Positions 17,642 through 27,641 of a stretch of 64,000 nucleotides of DNA are shown one piece after another (within the stretch, counting starts at the first letter, position 1; each line of letters opens with the position of its first letter). Origin of the DNA: Chitiniphilus shinanonensis DSM 23277 (GTDB lineage: Bacteria > Pseudomonadota > Gammaproteobacteria > Burkholderiales > Chitinibacteraceae). The notes beneath the pieces are model-generated. The model was not told the DNA's origin. It worked only from the letters and a program-made list of their open reading frames with translations, and ran no database searches. Position numbers and translations under genes: made by a program. The stretch spans positions 124,001 through 188,000 of the forward strand of contig NZ_KB895334.1 in the NCBI RefSeq assembly GCF_000374805.1, read 5' to 3'.

Positions 17642-18361
17642 ATGAAACGACTTGCCGTCCTGACCGCGCTGGCGTTGAGCCTGCCCGCGCATTCCGCCAT
17701 CTTTGCCGACAGCGAGGCACGCGAAGGCGTGCAGCAGTTGCAGGCGCTGACCAAGCAGCAGCAGGAACGCATCACCCAGCTCGAGACCGCGTCGCGCCGC
17801 ATGGTGGACCTGACCAACCAGATCGAATCGCTGAAGCAGGAGATCGCTTCGCTGCGCGGGCAGATCGAGGTGCTGCAATACAACGCCGATTCGGCTGAGA
17901 AGCGGCAAAAGGACCTCTACGTGGATCTGGACGGCCGGGTCCGCACCATCGAGGAAGCCAAGGTGCAGCAGGCCAAGGCGCAGCAGGTGGCGATGGAGCA
18001 ATCGCTGGACAGCTCGGTGGCCTTGGCCAAGAACGGCAAGCACAAGGAGGCCGCCGCCGGCCTGCGCAAGTTCATCGCCGACCATGCCGGCAGCCCGCTG
18101 CTGCCCGAGGCCCAGTACTGGCTGGGTACCAGCCTGGCGTCGCTCAAGGATTTCAAGGGCGCCGAGGCGGCGTACAACGAGGTGGTGTTGAAGGCGCCGG
18201 ACGATCCGCTGGCGCCCGATGCGTTGTTCGGCCTGGCGGTGGTGGCCAACGCCAAGGGCGACAAGAAGGGCGCGCGCGCCATTCTGCTCAACCTGATCGA
18301 GAAGTATCCGACCTCGGAAAAGGCCGAAGCCGCCAAGAAGGCGCTGCTCGCCACCAACTGA
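17642..18361 (+). CDS. cpoB: Cell division coordinator CpoB (YbgF)
   Basis: A 239-residue periplasmic protein that works with Tol-Pal and PBP1B to coordinate outer-membrane constriction with septal peptidoglycan synthesis. The signal peptide is MKRLAVLTALALSLPAHSA. A coiled-coil trimerisation region spans residues about 28-110 (TKQQQERITQLE, IESLKQEIASLRGQIEVL), and then TPR repeats (LLPEAQYWLGTSLASLKDF, APDALFGLAVVANAKGD). The start at 17642 gives the best signal peptide; ATG at 17618 would add eight residues. Its place after pal is the standard arrangement. Confidence 0.92.
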   Translation: MKRLAVLTALALSLPAHSAIFADSEAREGVQQLQALTKQQQERITQLETASRRMVDLTNQIESLKQEIASLRGQIEVLQYNADSAEKRQKDLYVDLDGRVRTIEEAKVQQAKAQQVAMEQSLDSSVALAKNGKHKEAAAGLRKFIADHAGSPLLPEAQYWLGTSLASLKDFKGAEAAYNEVVLKAPDDPLAPDALFGLAVVANAKGDKKGARAILLNLIEKYPTSEKAEAAKKALLATN

Positions 18362-18508
18362 CCATTTTCCGGTCGCCAGGCTCCGGGCCGGCGACTTACA
18401 ATGGCGCAGCCGTACACGGCCGTACCGCGGGCGATCTCCCGCATGGACGGCCGTTGTGCTTTGTGACCGATTGATCCGTCGGGCTGTCTACCCGGCAAGG
18501 AGAACCCC

Positions 18509-19156
18509 ATGCGCGCCGCTTCCCTGCGCATTACCGAAATATTCCATTCGCTCCAGGGCGAGACCAGCCGCATCGGCCTGCCGACGGTGTTCGTGCGCCT
18601 GACCGGCTGTCCGCTGCGCTGCACCTGGTGCGACTCGGCCTACGCCTTCCACGGCGGCGAGACCATGACGCTCGACGCCATCCTGGACAAAGTGGCCGGC
18701 TTCGGCGCCCGCCACGTGTGCGTCACCGGCGGCGAGCCGCTGGCGCAAAAGCCCGTTCTCGCATTGATGCGCATGCTGTGCGACGCCGGCTACAGCGTCA
18801 GCCTGGAAACCAGCGGCGCCCTGCCCGTGGACGAGGTCGATCCGCGCGTGTCGCGCATCGTCGACCTGAAGGCGCCGGGCTCCGGCGAGGTGGACAAGAA
18901 CCTGTGGGCCAACCTTGACGTGCTGCGCCCCGGCGACGAGATCAAGTTCGTCCTGGCCGATCGCACCGACTACGACTGGGCCTGTCGCGTGATTCGCGAA
19001 TACGGGCTCGACCGGCGCGCGCCCATCCTGTTCTCGCCGGTGTGGGAAAGCCTGCCGCCCGCCACGCTGGCCGAATGGGTGCTGGCGGATCATCTGCCGG
19101 TGAGGATGCAGGTGCAGCTGCACAAGATCCTGTGGGGCGAAAGGCCGGGGGTTTGA
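18509..19156 (+). CDS. queE: 7-carboxy-7-deazaguanine synthase QueE
   Basis: A 215-residue radical-SAM enzyme that contracts 6-carboxytetrahydropterin to 7-carboxy-7-deazaguanine on the way to preQ0 and queuosine. The cluster motif is C-PLR-C-TW-C near residues 34-41 (the CxxxCxxC pattern), with FHSLQGETSRIGLPTVFVR before it and the SAM-binding VCVTGGEPLAQ after. An AAGGAG site lies 7 bases before the ATG. queC, the next enzyme of the pathway, is 1.4 kb downstream beyond the ClC gene. Confidence 0.95.
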   Translation: MRAASLRITEIFHSLQGETSRIGLPTVFVRLTGCPLRCTWCDSAYAFHGGETMTLDAILDKVAGFGARHVCVTGGEPLAQKPVLALMRMLCDAGYSVSLETSGALPVDEVDPRVSRIVDLKAPGSGEVDKNLWANLDVLRPGDEIKFVLADRTDYDWACRVIREYGLDRRAPILFSPVWESLPPATLAEWVLADHLPVRMQVQLHKILWGERPGV

Positions 19157-19223
19157 GCTGGCACGCCGGATTCCCGTCGTCCAGCGGCTACACTGGAATG
19201 GTTTTGCCCCAACGTACCCGTCC

Positions 19224-20549
19224 ATGCTGAAACATCTGCTCGCCCGCCTGAAGGAACTGCCGGAAAAAACCCGCGCCACGCTGACCCTATGGTTGGGAGC
19301 GGCGGCGGTCGGCCTGGTCGCGGTGATGCTGGCCAAGGCCGCCGAATGGGCGTTTGCCGGGTTCGATGCGTTGACGCAGCGCTGGTGGTGGTGGCCGCTG
19401 CTGTCCTTGCCGCTTGGCGGGATGGCGATCCGCTGGCTGATGTCGCGCATCGGCCAGGGCGCGGAGGGCAGCGGGATACCGCAGGCGATGGCGGCGCTCC
19501 AGGTGGCGGACCAGCCGAGCGTCGCGGAGCGCCTGCTTGGGTTGCGGATCGCGGTCGCCAAGTTCGTCGGCATCGTTGCCGGCCTGGGGTCGGGTTTCGT
19601 GCTCGGCCGTGAAGGCCCCACCGTGCAGATCGGTGCCAGCATCATGTACGCCTGCCACCGCTTCGTGCCGCTGGCCGATGCCGTCTTTCGCCGGCAACTG
19701 ATCCTGGCCGGTGGCGCCGCCGGCATCGCGGCCGCATTCAACACCCCGCTGGCGGGCATCGTGTTCGCCTTCGAGGAGCTGGCGCGCTCGGTCGAGGAGC
19801 GTACCAGCGGCAAGCTGATCGGCGCGGTGATCCTGGCCGGCGTGGTGTCGCTGGCGTTCCTCGGCAACTACACCTACTTCGGCCGCATCCGCGTGCCCGA
19901 TTTCCACTACGCCATCCTGCTGCCGATGGTGCTGGTGTCGGTGGTCGCGGGGCTTATCGGTGGCGCGTTCTCCTGGCTGTGCGTCAACCCGCATCGCTGG
20001 CTGCCGCACCGGCTGGCACGCTGGCGCCAGAGCCATCCCTACCATTTCGTCGCCGGCTGTGGCTTATTGATCGCGTTATGCGGGATGATCGCGCCCATCT
20101 TCGGCAGCGGCGCCGAGGCGACCAGCGTCGCCGTGGCCAGTGGGCAAGGGCTGCCCTGGTATTACCTGCCGCTCAAGTTCATCGGCCTGCTGGGCACCTT
20201 CCTGACCGGGCTGCCCGGCGGCATCTTCGCACCGTCGCTGTCGCTGGGCGCCGGGGTGGGCAGCTGGTTCCTGCCGCTGTTCGACCACAGCATCCACGTC
20301 AAGCTGATGGCCATTGGGATGGCGGCGATGCTGGCCGCCGTGACGCGGGCGCCGTTGACCTCGTCCATCATCCTGATGGAAATGACCGATGGGCACGCGA
20401 TGGTGATCTCCACGCTGGCCGCCTCGATGATCGCCGCGACCGTGGCCCGCCTGTTCCGCACCAACCTGTACCACGATCTGGCCGAGCGCGCGCTGAAAGG
20501 GCTGGGACCCTTGCCCTCGGCCGTGGAAAAGAAAGAGGACACCCCATGA
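19224..20549 (+). CDS. ClC-family Cl-/H+ exchanger
   Basis: A 441-residue membrane protein with about ten to twelve hydrophobic helices and the three selectivity motifs: [17 protein letters not shown] and [11 protein letters not shown]. The gating glutamate in GREGP is present. A second internal glutamate equivalent to the proton glutamate of the E. coli exchanger fits the pair in VFAFEEL, so coupled exchange and not a passive channel is likely (inference). It may help acid tolerance. The stop overlaps the queC start (ATGA), so it is inserted within a queuosine gene pair. Confidence 0.9.
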   Translation: MLKHLLARLKELPEKTRATLTLWLGAAAVGLVAVMLAKAAEWAFAGFDALTQRWWWWPLLSLPLGGMAIRWLMSRIGQGAEGSGIPQAMAALQVADQPSVAERLLGLRIAVAKFVGIVAGLGSGFVLGREGPTVQIGASIMYACHRFVPLADAVFRRQLILAGGAAGIAAAFNTPLAGIVFAFEELARSVEERTSGKLIGAVILAGVVSLAFLGNYTYFGRIRVPDFHYAILLPMVLVSVVAGLIGGAFSWLCVNPHRWLPHRLARWRQSHPYHFVAGCGLLIALCGMIAPIFGSGAEATSVAVASGQGLPWYYLPLKFIGLLGTFLTGLPGGIFAPSLSLGAGVGSWFLPLFDHSIHVKLMAIGMAAMLAAVTRAPLTSSIILMEMTDGHAMVISTLAASMIAATVARLFRTNLYHDLAERALKGLGPLPSAVEKKEDTP

Positions 20550-21232
20550 GCGCTCAGCGCAAACCCGCCGTCGTGCTACTGTCCGGCGGCCTGGATTCCG
20601 CCACTTGCCTGGCGCTTGCCCGCGAGATGGGCCTGGCCCCCTACGCCCTGTCGTTCGACTATGGCCAGCGCCACAACGCTGAACTGCAGGCCGCGGCGCG
20701 TGTGGCGCAGGCGCTGGGCGCCGTCGAGCATCGCGTCGCGCGCATCGACCTGGCCGCCTTCGGCGGTTCGGCGTTGACCGACGCTAGTATCGACGTGCCG
20801 ACTTCCGGGGTCGAGGACGGCGCCATTCCGGTCACCTACGTGCCGGCGCGCAATACCATCCTGTTGTCGTATGCGCTCGCCTGGGCCGAGGTGCTCAAGG
20901 CGGACGACATCTTCATCGGGGTGAACGCGGTGGATTACTCGGGCTATCCCGACTGCCGCCCGGAATACATCGCCGCGTTCCAGGCGATGGCACGGCTGGC
21001 GACCAAGGTGGGGGTGGAAGGCTCGCCGCTGACCATCCATACCCCGCTGATCGACTGGAGCAAGGCGCAGATCATCCAGGCCGGCACGCGGCTGGGTGTC
21101 GATTATGGCCTGACGGTGAGTTGCTACCAGGCCGATGACGACGGCCGCGCCTGCGGGGTCTGCGATGCCTGCCGGTTGCGTCGTGCCGGTTTCGCAGCGG
21201 CCGGCGTCCCCGATCCGACGCGCTATCGCTGA
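20546..21232 (+). CDS. queC: 7-cyano-7-deazaguanine synthase QueC
   Basis: A 228-residue ATP-dependent enzyme that turns 7-carboxy-7-deazaguanine and ammonia into preQ0. The PP-loop [10 protein letters not shown] is near residue 11, with [12 protein letters not shown] after it. The zinc site near the C-terminus has the cysteines of [22 protein letters not shown]. The typical VPARNTIL segment is present. It follows the ClC gene with a 4-base overlap and is closed by a strong terminator. Confidence 0.96.
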   Translation: MSAQRKPAVVLLSGGLDSATCLALAREMGLAPYALSFDYGQRHNAELQAAARVAQALGAVEHRVARIDLAAFGGSALTDASIDVPTSGVEDGAIPVTYVPARNTILLSYALAWAEVLKADDIFIGVNAVDYSGYPDCRPEYIAAFQAMARLATKVGVEGSPLTIHTPLIDWSKAQIIQAGTRLGVDYGLTVSCYQADDDGRACGVCDACRLRRAGFAAAGVPDPTRYR

Positions 21233-21236
21233 CAAC

Positions 21237-21267
21237 GAAAAAGCCTGCCATCGCGGCAGGCTTTTTC
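21237..21267. terminator. Bidirectional rho-independent terminator
   Basis: A 13-bp stem (GAAAAAGCCTGCC and its complement) with a 5-base loop lies between the convergent queC and nitronate monooxygenase genes. T-runs flank it on both strands. Confidence 0.9.
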
Positions 21268-21284
21268 GTATTGCGGTTGGCGAC

Positions 21285-22454
21285 TCAGATGGCCAGCTCG
21301 GCGGGCTTTTGCCCGGTTAGCAGGTACTCGATCAGTTCGCGTACCGGGCGGATCTTGTCGCCGAAGGGCAATGAATCGGCACCGCGGAAGAACAGACCCT
21401 TGCTCACCTCGCCGCGCATGGCGGCAGCCAGCTTGAGGTCGATGCAGAACTGGCCCACCTTGGCCAGACCGTCGCGCAGACCGCAGACCGACAGGCAGTT
21501 CATCCCCTGGGTGCAGCGCGCCGGATCGGCCTTGGCGTTGCCCTGCAAGCGGCTTTCCCGATTGAGGTAGTTCTTGAGCCACGGGGTGAGCACCGCACGG
21601 GCGGGCAGGCCAGCAACGCTCATGAATTCGACGATGTCCTCGCGCTGCGCACCGGCCAGCACCGCCTTGAAGTTCGGATGGGCGTCGCCTTCCTCGGTCA
21701 CGGCGAAGGCGGTGCCGAGCTGCACGCCCGACGCGCCCATTTCCAGGTAGCGGCGCACTTTCTCGTGGCTGTTGACGCCGCCGGCGACGATCAGCGGGAT
21801 CTCGTCGCGGGACAGGCCCAGTTCGTCGAACAGCGCCAGCGTTTCCGGCAGCACGCGTTCGAACTCGAATTTCTCGTTGTTGATGTCGTCCAGCCGGGTG
21901 GCGCCGAGATGGCCGCCGGCATGCGCGGGATGCTCGATCACGATCGCATCCGGCTTGCGACCTTTCTTCATCCACTTCTTCAACACCACGGCAATGCCGC
22001 GCACGTCCGACAGAATGGGAATCAGCGCGGTGTTCGGGTAGTCGGCGGTGACGTCGGGCAGATCGAACGGCAGGCCGGCGCCCATCACGATGGCGTCCGC
22101 GCCGGACTGGCAGGCCTGCTGGACCAGTTTCACATGGCTGTCCACCGCCTTCATCACGTTCACCGCGATCATGCCCTGACCGTTGGCCAGGCCGCGGGCC
22201 AGCTGGATTTCCCGGTCGAGCGCTTCGCAGTTTAGCGCGTCGAGCACGGCGGTGTCCTTGGTCAGCTTGGAACGTTCCACCAAGTCGGCGTGGTGATGGC
22301 GCAGATCGACCGAGGCCACGGTGCCCACGGCGCCTTCCCTGGCCACCGCACCCGCAAGGCGGTGGGCCGAGACGCCGACGCCCATGCCCCCCTGAACGAC
22401 AGGCAATAAGGCGCGGCCCTTGATCATGAGTGGTTTGAAGGCGTGGGCAAGCAT
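21285..22454 (-). CDS. Nitronate monooxygenase-family flavoprotein
   Basis: A 389-residue TIM-barrel FMN protein. Family marks are PVVQGGMGVGVSAHRLAGAVA at the N-terminus, NVMKAVDSHV, GADAIVMGAGLPFDLP, EHPAHAGGHLG and VAGGVNSHEKVRRYLEMGASGVQLGTAF. These fit nitronate monooxygenase/2-nitropropane dioxygenase-like enzymes, which oxidise nitronates with O2. Some relatives reduce enoyl groups or quinones, so the substrate is uncertain. A C-terminal Cys-containing extension (CTQGMNCLSVCGLRDG) is unusual and could bind a metal. The ATG at 22454 has AAGGAT 8 bases upstream. Confidence 0.85.
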   Translation of the reverse strand: MLAHAFKPLMIKGRALLPVVQGGMGVGVSAHRLAGAVAREGAVGTVASVDLRHHHADLVERSKLTKDTAVLDALNCEALDREIQLARGLANGQGMIAVNVMKAVDSHVKLVQQACQSGADAIVMGAGLPFDLPDVTADYPNTALIPILSDVRGIAVVLKKWMKKGRKPDAIVIEHPAHAGGHLGATRLDDINNEKFEFERVLPETLALFDELGLSRDEIPLIVAGGVNSHEKVRRYLEMGASGVQLGTAFAVTEEGDAHPNFKAVLAGAQREDIVEFMSVAGLPARAVLTPWLKNYLNRESRLQGNAKADPARCTQGMNCLSVCGLRDGLAKVGQFCIDLKLAAAMRGEVSKGLFFRGADSLPFGDKIRPVRELIEYLLTGQKPAELAI

Positions 22455-22571
22455 GATGAAAATCCTTTTCGTTTTCGCCGCTGACACTGCGGGCCGTTGC
22501 AGTGTGGGGGGCGAACCCTCAATCAGGTTTGACCGCGATCAATTCACGACAATGGCAATAAGACGCAGATG

Positions 22572-22599
22572 AAAAAACGGCCCACCGGGAGGTGGGCCG
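22572..22599 (-). terminator. Rho-independent terminator after phosphoketolase
   Basis: A 9-bp stem (CGGCCCACC and its complement) and a 4-base loop are followed on the minus strand by six T. It lies 40 bp past the stop codon. Confidence 0.88.
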
Positions 22600-22638
22600 C
22601 AATAGACAAGTGAAGCTGTTGTTAAAGTTGGGTTCGGC

Positions 22639-25041
22639 TTAGTACGGCCACTTCCAGTTCTTCACTTCGGGCAGGTCGTCGCCGTACTGGGCGATGTACT
22701 GCTCGTGCTCGACCAGCTTGTCCACGAACTTCTGACGGACATGGGCGCCGGTCTTCTGCAGCTTCTCGACGCGGTCGATCACGTCGATCGCCAGGTTGAA
22801 GCGGTCCAACTGGTTGACCACCACCATGTCGAACGGCGTCGAGGTCGAACCTTCCTCGATGTAGCCGCGGGCATGGATGTTGTTGTGGCCGTTACGGCGA
22901 TAGGTCAGGCGGTGGATCAGCCACGGGTAGCCGTGGAAGGCGAACATCACCGGCTTGTCGGCCGTGAACAGCGCGTCGAACTCGCGGTCGGACATGCCGT
23001 GCGGGTGCTCTTCTTCCGGTTGCAGCGTCATCAGGTCCACAACGTTGACGAAGCGGATCTTCAGGTCCGGGAAGTGCTGACGCAGCAGGTCGGTCGCGGC
23101 CAGGGCTTCCATGGTCGGGATTTCACCGGCGCAAGCCATCACCACGTCGGGTTCGCCGCCTTCGTCGTTCGAGGCCCAATCCCAGATGCCGGCGCCCTTG
23201 GTGCAGTGCTTGATGGCCTGATCCATGGTCAGGTATTGCAGTGCGGGCTGCTTGCCGGCCACGACCACGTTCACATAGTGGCGCGAACGCAGCACATGGT
23301 CGGTCACGGACAGCAGGGTGTTGGCATCAGGCGGCAGGTAGACGCGGATGACCTCTGCCTTCTTATTCACCACGTGATCGATGAAGCCCGGATCCTGGTG
23401 GCTGAAACCGTTGTGGTCCTGACGCCAGACGTGGCTGGTCAGCAGGTAGTTCAGCGACGGCACCGGCTTGCGCCAGTTGATGTGGCGGGTAGTCTTCAGC
23501 CACTTGGCGTGCTGGTTGAACATCGAGTCGATGACGTGGATGAACGCTTCGTAGCAGCTGAAGAAGCCGTGACGGCCGGTCAGGTTGTACGCTTCCAGCC
23601 AGCCTTGGCAGGTGTGTTCCGACAGGATTTCCATCACGCGACCGTCTTGCGACAGGAAGTCGTTGGTCTTGTCGGCTTCGAAGTAATCGGCGAACCAGGT
23701 CTTGCCCGACACTTCAAACACGTTGTTCCAGCGGTTGGACGCGGTCTCGTCCGGGCCGAAGATGCGGAAGTTGCGGCTGTCCTCGTTGTCCTTCATCACG
23801 TCGCGCAGGAACTTGCCCATTTCGCGAGTGGCTTCGGCGGAGGCGGTGCCCGGCTTGTCGAACTTGAATTCGTACTTGCGGAAGTCCGGCATGCGCAGGT
23901 CCTTGGTGACCTGACCATGCACCACCGGGTTGCTGCCGATACGCTTGATGCCTTGCGGTGCCAGTTCGACCAGTTCGGCCTTCAGCGAGCCGTCTTCGTT
24001 GAACAGGGTTTCCGGCTGATAGCTCTTCAGCCAGGTTTGCAGGGCGGCGACGTGTTCCGGGGTCATGTCGGAGAACGGCACCTGGTGGCTGCGCCAGTAG
24101 TCTTCGACCTTCTTGCCGTCGATTTCCTTCGGGCCGGTCCAGCCCTTCGGGGTGCGCATGATGATCATCGGCCATTGCGGGCGGGTGATCGGCTTGCCGG
24201 CATCCATTTCGGCCTTGGCGGCAGCGCGGATCGCGGTCAGCTCATCCATCACGGTGTCGAGCGTGGTCGCCATTGCCGTGTGGATCTCTTCGAACGATTC
24301 CAGCTTGTCGTTGAAGGTCGGTTGCTTCAGTTCGACGAAGTGCGGCTTGTAGCCATAGCCTTCGAACAGCTTGGTCAGCTCGTCCTTGGACAGGCGGGCC
24401 AGCAGGGTCGGGTTGGCGATCTTGTAGCCATTCAGGTGCAGGATCGGCAGCACGAAGCCGTCGTTGACCGGGTGCAGGTACTTGTTGGAGTGCCACGAGG
24501 CAGCCAGCGGGCCGGTTTCGGCTTCGCCGTCACCCACCACGGCCAGCACGACCTGGTCGGGATTATCGAAGGCCGCGCCGAAGGCGTGCGACACCGCATA
24601 GCCCAGTTCACCACCTTCGTGCATCGAGCCCGGGGTTTCCGGCGCGACGTGCGACGGAATGCCGCGCGGGAAGGAGAACTGCTTGAACAGACGCTGCATG
24701 CCGGCGGCGGAGCGGTCGATGCTCGGGTAGAACTCCTCGTAGGAGCCTTCCAGCCAGGCGTTGGCGACCAGACCAGGACCACCATGGCCGGGGCCGGTGA
24801 TGTAGATCATGTTCAGATCGCGGTCCTTGATCAGGCGGTTGGCGTGAACGTAGATGAAGTTCAGGCCCGGCGTGGTGCCCCAGTGGCCCAGCAGGCGCGG
24901 CTTGACGTGCTCACGCTTCAGGGCTTCCTTCAGGAGGGGATTGTCGAGCAGGTAAATCTGGCCGACCGATAGATAGTTCGCCGCCTGCCAATACTTGTGC
25001 ATCTTTACAAGTAAGTCTTTGGTGAGCGTTTGTTGAGCCAC
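22639..25041 (-). CDS. xfp: Phosphoketolase (xylulose-5-P/fructose-6-P type)
   Basis: An 800-residue thiamine diphosphate enzyme that splits xylulose 5-phosphate, and often fructose 6-phosphate, with phosphate to acetyl phosphate. Visible marks are [21 protein letters not shown] near residue 80, [36 protein letters not shown] for TPP binding, and the C-terminal transketolase-like half. The start is GTG at 25041 (protein [10 protein letters not shown]), with GAGGTG about 6 bases upstream; reading further upstream would add 58 residues unlike the family. Acetyl phosphate from this enzyme would feed the Pta/AckA pair at 1.1-3.7 kb. Confidence 0.96.
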   Translation of the reverse strand: MAQQTLTKDLLVKMHKYWQAANYLSVGQIYLLDNPLLKEALKREHVKPRLLGHWGTTPGLNFIYVHANRLIKDRDLNMIYITGPGHGGPGLVANAWLEGSYEEFYPSIDRSAAGMQRLFKQFSFPRGIPSHVAPETPGSMHEGGELGYAVSHAFGAAFDNPDQVVLAVVGDGEAETGPLAASWHSNKYLHPVNDGFVLPILHLNGYKIANPTLLARLSKDELTKLFEGYGYKPHFVELKQPTFNDKLESFEEIHTAMATTLDTVMDELTAIRAAAKAEMDAGKPITRPQWPMIIMRTPKGWTGPKEIDGKKVEDYWRSHQVPFSDMTPEHVAALQTWLKSYQPETLFNEDGSLKAELVELAPQGIKRIGSNPVVHGQVTKDLRMPDFRKYEFKFDKPGTASAEATREMGKFLRDVMKDNEDSRNFRIFGPDETASNRWNNVFEVSGKTWFADYFEADKTNDFLSQDGRVMEILSEHTCQGWLEAYNLTGRHGFFSCYEAFIHVIDSMFNQHAKWLKTTRHINWRKPVPSLNYLLTSHVWRQDHNGFSHQDPGFIDHVVNKKAEVIRVYLPPDANTLLSVTDHVLRSRHYVNVVVAGKQPALQYLTMDQAIKHCTKGAGIWDWASNDEGGEPDVVMACAGEIPTMEALAATDLLRQHFPDLKIRFVNVVDLMTLQPEEEHPHGMSDREFDALFTADKPVMFAFHGYPWLIHRLTYRRNGHNNIHARGYIEEGSTSTPFDMVVVNQLDRFNLAIDVIDRVEKLQKTGAHVRQKFVDKLVEHEQYIAQYGDDLPEVKNWKWPY

Positions 25042-25258
25042 GGAACACCTCGTTGCTGTTGTGATGAAGATGGGCGGTGACTTGCCCTGTCGCATCGCAG
25101 TATAGGCTGCGGTGATATACGCCTCATGACGCAAGTCAAAGGCATCAAGATGCGTGCGAGACTGAGTAACAAAATCACTAAAGGTGATAACTAGGGGTGA
25201 TGCAAGGAATACCACCTGACTAGCAGGTGGCGATGGAAGTTCCTACGACATCAAATGG

Positions 25259-25287
25259 AAAGCCCGGCACAAGGCCGGGCTTTTTTC
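25259..25287. terminator. Hairpin terminator after nhaD, two-sided
   Basis: A 10-bp stem (AAAGCCCGGC and its complement) with a 5-base loop lies 18 bp past the nhaD stop. The T-run is six on the plus strand and only three on the minus strand. A small separate hairpin (CCACCTG/CAGGTGG) is at 25212-25230. Confidence 0.7.
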
Positions 25288-25304
25288 GACGAGCCGAAGA
25301 CGAC

Positions 25305-26702
25305 TCAAACGTGAAAGAAGATTACGGTGATCAGCAGGAACAACGGCAGCAAAATGGCGCATGACCAGGCCATGTAGCCGAAGAAGCTGGGCATCTTCAC
25401 GCCGCGATCCTCGGCGACGGCCTTGACCATGAAATTGGGCGCGTTGCCGATGTAGCTCAGCGCACCCATGAACACCGAGCCCGCCGAGATCGCCAGCAGC
25501 GTGCTCGCCATCTCCGTCATCAGATGCTGCGCGTCGCCGTGCGCCAGGTTGAAGAACACCAGGTAGGTCGGCGCGTTGTCCAGGAACGCGGAGAGCGTTC
25601 CGGTCATCCAGAAGAACATAGTGTCCAGCGGCGCGCCGTCGGCGTTGAACACCATGCGCACCAGCGGCGCCAAGTGTCCGGCCTCGCCCGCGCGCAGGAT
25701 GGCGATGGCGGGTGCCATCACCACGAAGATCGCCGAGAACAGCTTGGCCACTTCCAGGATCGGGAACCAGTTGAAATCGTTGCCCGCGCGCACCTGCTTG
25801 GGCGTCAGCCACAGCGACAGGCCGGCGATGGCGATCAGCAGCACGTCGCGCACCAGGTTCTGCAGGCTCAGCGTCGCCCCGGCGATCTGGACCGACACGC
25901 CCGGCTGCCACACCCCGGACATCACCACCGCGCCCACCACGGCGGCGATCAGCAACAGGTTGCGCTTGCCGTAGAGCTTGAGCGGCATATCCGGCGTGGG
26001 GTCGCGCGGCAGCACGCCTTCCTTGTTGAAATAGTGACGGTCGATGAAGAAGAACACCGTCAGCAGCACGGCCACGCTCAGCAACACCGGCAACGCCATG
26101 TGCTCCAGCGTCCAGAAGAAACCCACGCCCTTCAGGAAGCCCAGGAACAGCGGCGGGTCGCCGATCGGCGTCAGGCCGCCGCCGATGTTGGCGACCAGGA
26201 AGATGAAGAACACCACCACGTGCACGTTGTGTTTGCGGTTGTCGTTGGCCTTGAGCAGCGGACGGATCAACAGCATCGCCGCGCCCGTGGTTCCCATGAT
26301 CGACGCCAGGACCGAGCCCAGCGCCAGGATGCCGGTGTTGAGGGCTGGCGAGCCGTGCAGGTTGCCCCAGACCAGAATGCCGCCGGACACCGTGTATAGC
26401 GCGAACAGCAGCAGCACAAAGGGGATGAACTCCTCGATCAGCGCATGCGCCACCACGCCACCCGCGGTAGCGGGGCCCAGCAGGCCGGCGCAGGGTACCA
26501 GGAACGCCAGCGCCCAGAACGCGGCGACCTTGCCGAAGTGGCGATGCCAGAAATGCGGTGCGAACAGCGGGAACAGCGCGATGGACAACAGGATGCCCGC
26601 GAACGGCAGCGCCCAGGCCAGCGAGAGCTGGCTGCCGTCCAGCCCGGCGGCCTGGGCGGCCACGGGCAGGCACAGCAGTGCCAAAGTCAGGAAACGATAC
26701 AT
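25305..26702 (-). CDS. nhaD: NhaD-type Na+/H+ antiporter (ion transporter superfamily)
   Basis: A 465-residue inner-membrane protein with a likely signal-like first segment (MYRFLTLALLCLPVAAQA) and about twelve further hydrophobic helices. Ion-transporter motifs include MGTTGAAMLLIRPLLKAN, NIGGGLTPIGDPPLFLGFL and SAFLDNAPTYLVFFNLA, which match NhaD-like sodium:proton antiporters of the IT superfamily. It would expel sodium or lithium at alkaline pH (family knowledge). It starts 15 bp after gloA, so the two are co-transcribed. Confidence 0.82.
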   Translation of the reverse strand: MYRFLTLALLCLPVAAQAAGLDGSQLSLAWALPFAGILLSIALFPLFAPHFWHRHFGKVAAFWALAFLVPCAGLLGPATAGGVVAHALIEEFIPFVLLLFALYTVSGGILVWGNLHGSPALNTGILALGSVLASIMGTTGAAMLLIRPLLKANDNRKHNVHVVVFFIFLVANIGGGLTPIGDPPLFLGFLKGVGFFWTLEHMALPVLLSVAVLLTVFFFIDRHYFNKEGVLPRDPTPDMPLKLYGKRNLLLIAAVVGAVVMSGVWQPGVSVQIAGATLSLQNLVRDVLLIAIAGLSLWLTPKQVRAGNDFNWFPILEVAKLFSAIFVVMAPAIAILRAGEAGHLAPLVRMVFNADGAPLDTMFFWMTGTLSAFLDNAPTYLVFFNLAHGDAQHLMTEMASTLLAISAGSVFMGALSYIGNAPNFMVKAVAEDRGVKMPSFFGYMAWSCAILLPLFLLITVIFFHV

Positions 26703-26717
26703 TGCGGTCCTCGCAGC

Positions 26718-27107
26718 TTATTGGGTGCCTTTCTGGATGAACTCGATCTTGTAGCCGTCCGGATCCTCGACGAAGGCAATCACCGTGGTGCCGTGCTTCA
26801 TCGGACCGGCCTCGCGGGTCACCCGGCAGCCCTTGGCGCGCACCGCGTCACAGGCCGCATAGGCATCCGGCACTTCCAGGGCGATATGGCCGTAGCCGGT
26901 GCCAAGGTCGTATTGCTCGGTGTCCCAGTTGTGGGTCAGTTCGATCACCGCGGTATCGGTTTCCTCGCCGTAGCCCACGAATGCCAGGGTGAAGCGGCCT
27001 TCGGGGTAATCCTTGCGACGCAGCAGGCGCATGCCGAGCACCTCGGTGTAGAAGGCCAGCGAACGGTCCAGGTTGCCGACGCGCAGCATGGTATGAAGTA
27101 GGCGCAT
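26718..27107 (-). CDS. gloA: Lactoylglutathione lyase (glyoxalase I)
   Basis: A 129-residue metalloenzyme that isomerises the hemithioacetal of methylglyoxal and glutathione to S-lactoylglutathione. Metal ligands fit His5 (LLHTML), the Glu in AVIELTHNW, the His in GYGHIALEV, and the Glu in GYKIEFIQ. Length is that of the short bacterial Ni-type enzyme. A GGAGAC-like site lies just before the ATG. It is the first gene of a pair with nhaD. Confidence 0.95.
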   Translation of the reverse strand: MRLLHTMLRVGNLDRSLAFYTEVLGMRLLRRKDYPEGRFTLAFVGYGEETDTAVIELTHNWDTEQYDLGTGYGHIALEVPDAYAACDAVRAKGCRVTREAGPMKHGTTVIAFVEDPDGYKIEFIQKGTQ

Positions 27108-27208
27108 GAAGGTCTCCGCTTTGAGTCAAAGGCGAAAGTCTAGCACCGGACCCGGGCGACTCCGACGGGCCCTGGCCAGACCCGCCCGAGAAAATTACGG
27201 ACCAGGGG

Positions 27209-27237
27209 TTGACAGTTTCCAGAGCCCATACAATAAT
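27209..27237 (+). promoter_or_regulatory. Sigma-70-type promoter for the tRNA-Lys genes
   Basis: TTGACA at 27209-27214 and AATAAT at 27232-27237 are separated by 17 bp. Transcription would begin a few bases before the first tRNA at 27251. Confidence 0.65.
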
Positions 27238-27250
27238 TCGCCCCTCTTTC

Positions 27251-27326
27251 GGGCTGTTAGCTCAGTTGGTAGAGCAGCGGACTCTTAATCCGTAGGTCGA
27301 GTGTTCGAGCCACTCACAGCCCACCA
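27251..27326 (+). tRNA. tRNA-Lys (anticodon CTT)
   Basis: A 76-base cloverleaf with encoded CCA. The acceptor GGGCTGT pairs with ACAGCCC, the D arm is GCTC/GAGC, the anticodon stem GCGGA/TCCGT surrounds loop CTCTTAA, and the T arm GAGTG/CACTC surrounds TTCGAGC. The CTT anticodon reads AAG. A terminator hairpin follows immediately. Confidence 0.95.
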
Positions 27327-27332
27327 AGACAA

Positions 27333-27361
27333 AAAAACCGGCCTTACCAAGGCCGGTTTTT
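27333..27361 (+). terminator. Terminator between the two tRNA-Lys genes
   Basis: A 13-bp stem (AAAAACCGGCCTT and its complement) with a 3-base loop ends in a T-run just after the first tRNA. The second tRNA therefore probably has its own promoter. Confidence 0.85.
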
Positions 27362-27427
27362 CATTGATGCCGCGTCGAGGCCAACCTTGACGCATGCCAG
27401 GGCCGTCGCTATATTCGCGGTCTTTCC

Positions 27428-27503
27428 GGGTCGTTAGCTCAGTTGGTAGAGCAGCGGACTTTTAATCCGTTGGTCGCAGGTTCGAGTCCCGCACGACCCA
27501 CCA
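27428..27503 (+). tRNA. tRNA-Lys (anticodon TTT)
   Basis: A 76-base cloverleaf with encoded CCA: acceptor GGGTCGT/ACGACCC, anticodon stem GCGGA/TCCGT with loop CTTTTAA. The T arm GCAGG/CCCGC contains one A-C mismatch, unlike the perfect arm of the neighbouring tRNA. The anticodon TTT reads AAA and AAG. Confidence 0.94.
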
Positions 27504-27512
27504 ATGAAATCG

Positions 27513-27544
27513 AAGGGTTGCAGACATTCTTGTCTGCAACCCTT
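27513..27544 (+). terminator. Terminator after tRNA-Lys(TTT)
   Basis: A 14-bp stem (AAGGGTTGCAGACA and its complement) with a 4-base loop is followed by TTTGTCGTTT. It marks the left border of the accessory segment. Confidence 0.8.
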
Positions 27545-27641
27545 TGTCGTTTCTGCGAGTCGTGTAACCACGGTGTACTCGCTCTAGCCGAGCACGAGGT
27601 TTAGCTCCACTTCGTGAAAATGGGAGAGGAAGCCCCCCTCG

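Noticed and set aside
18362-18508. preQ1 riboswitch before queE
   Set aside because: No convincing aptamer core; only generic GC hairpins were seen.
22705-24972. 755-codon plus-strand frame opposite phosphoketolase
   Set aside because: The phosphoketolase reading has full family motifs; this frame has none.
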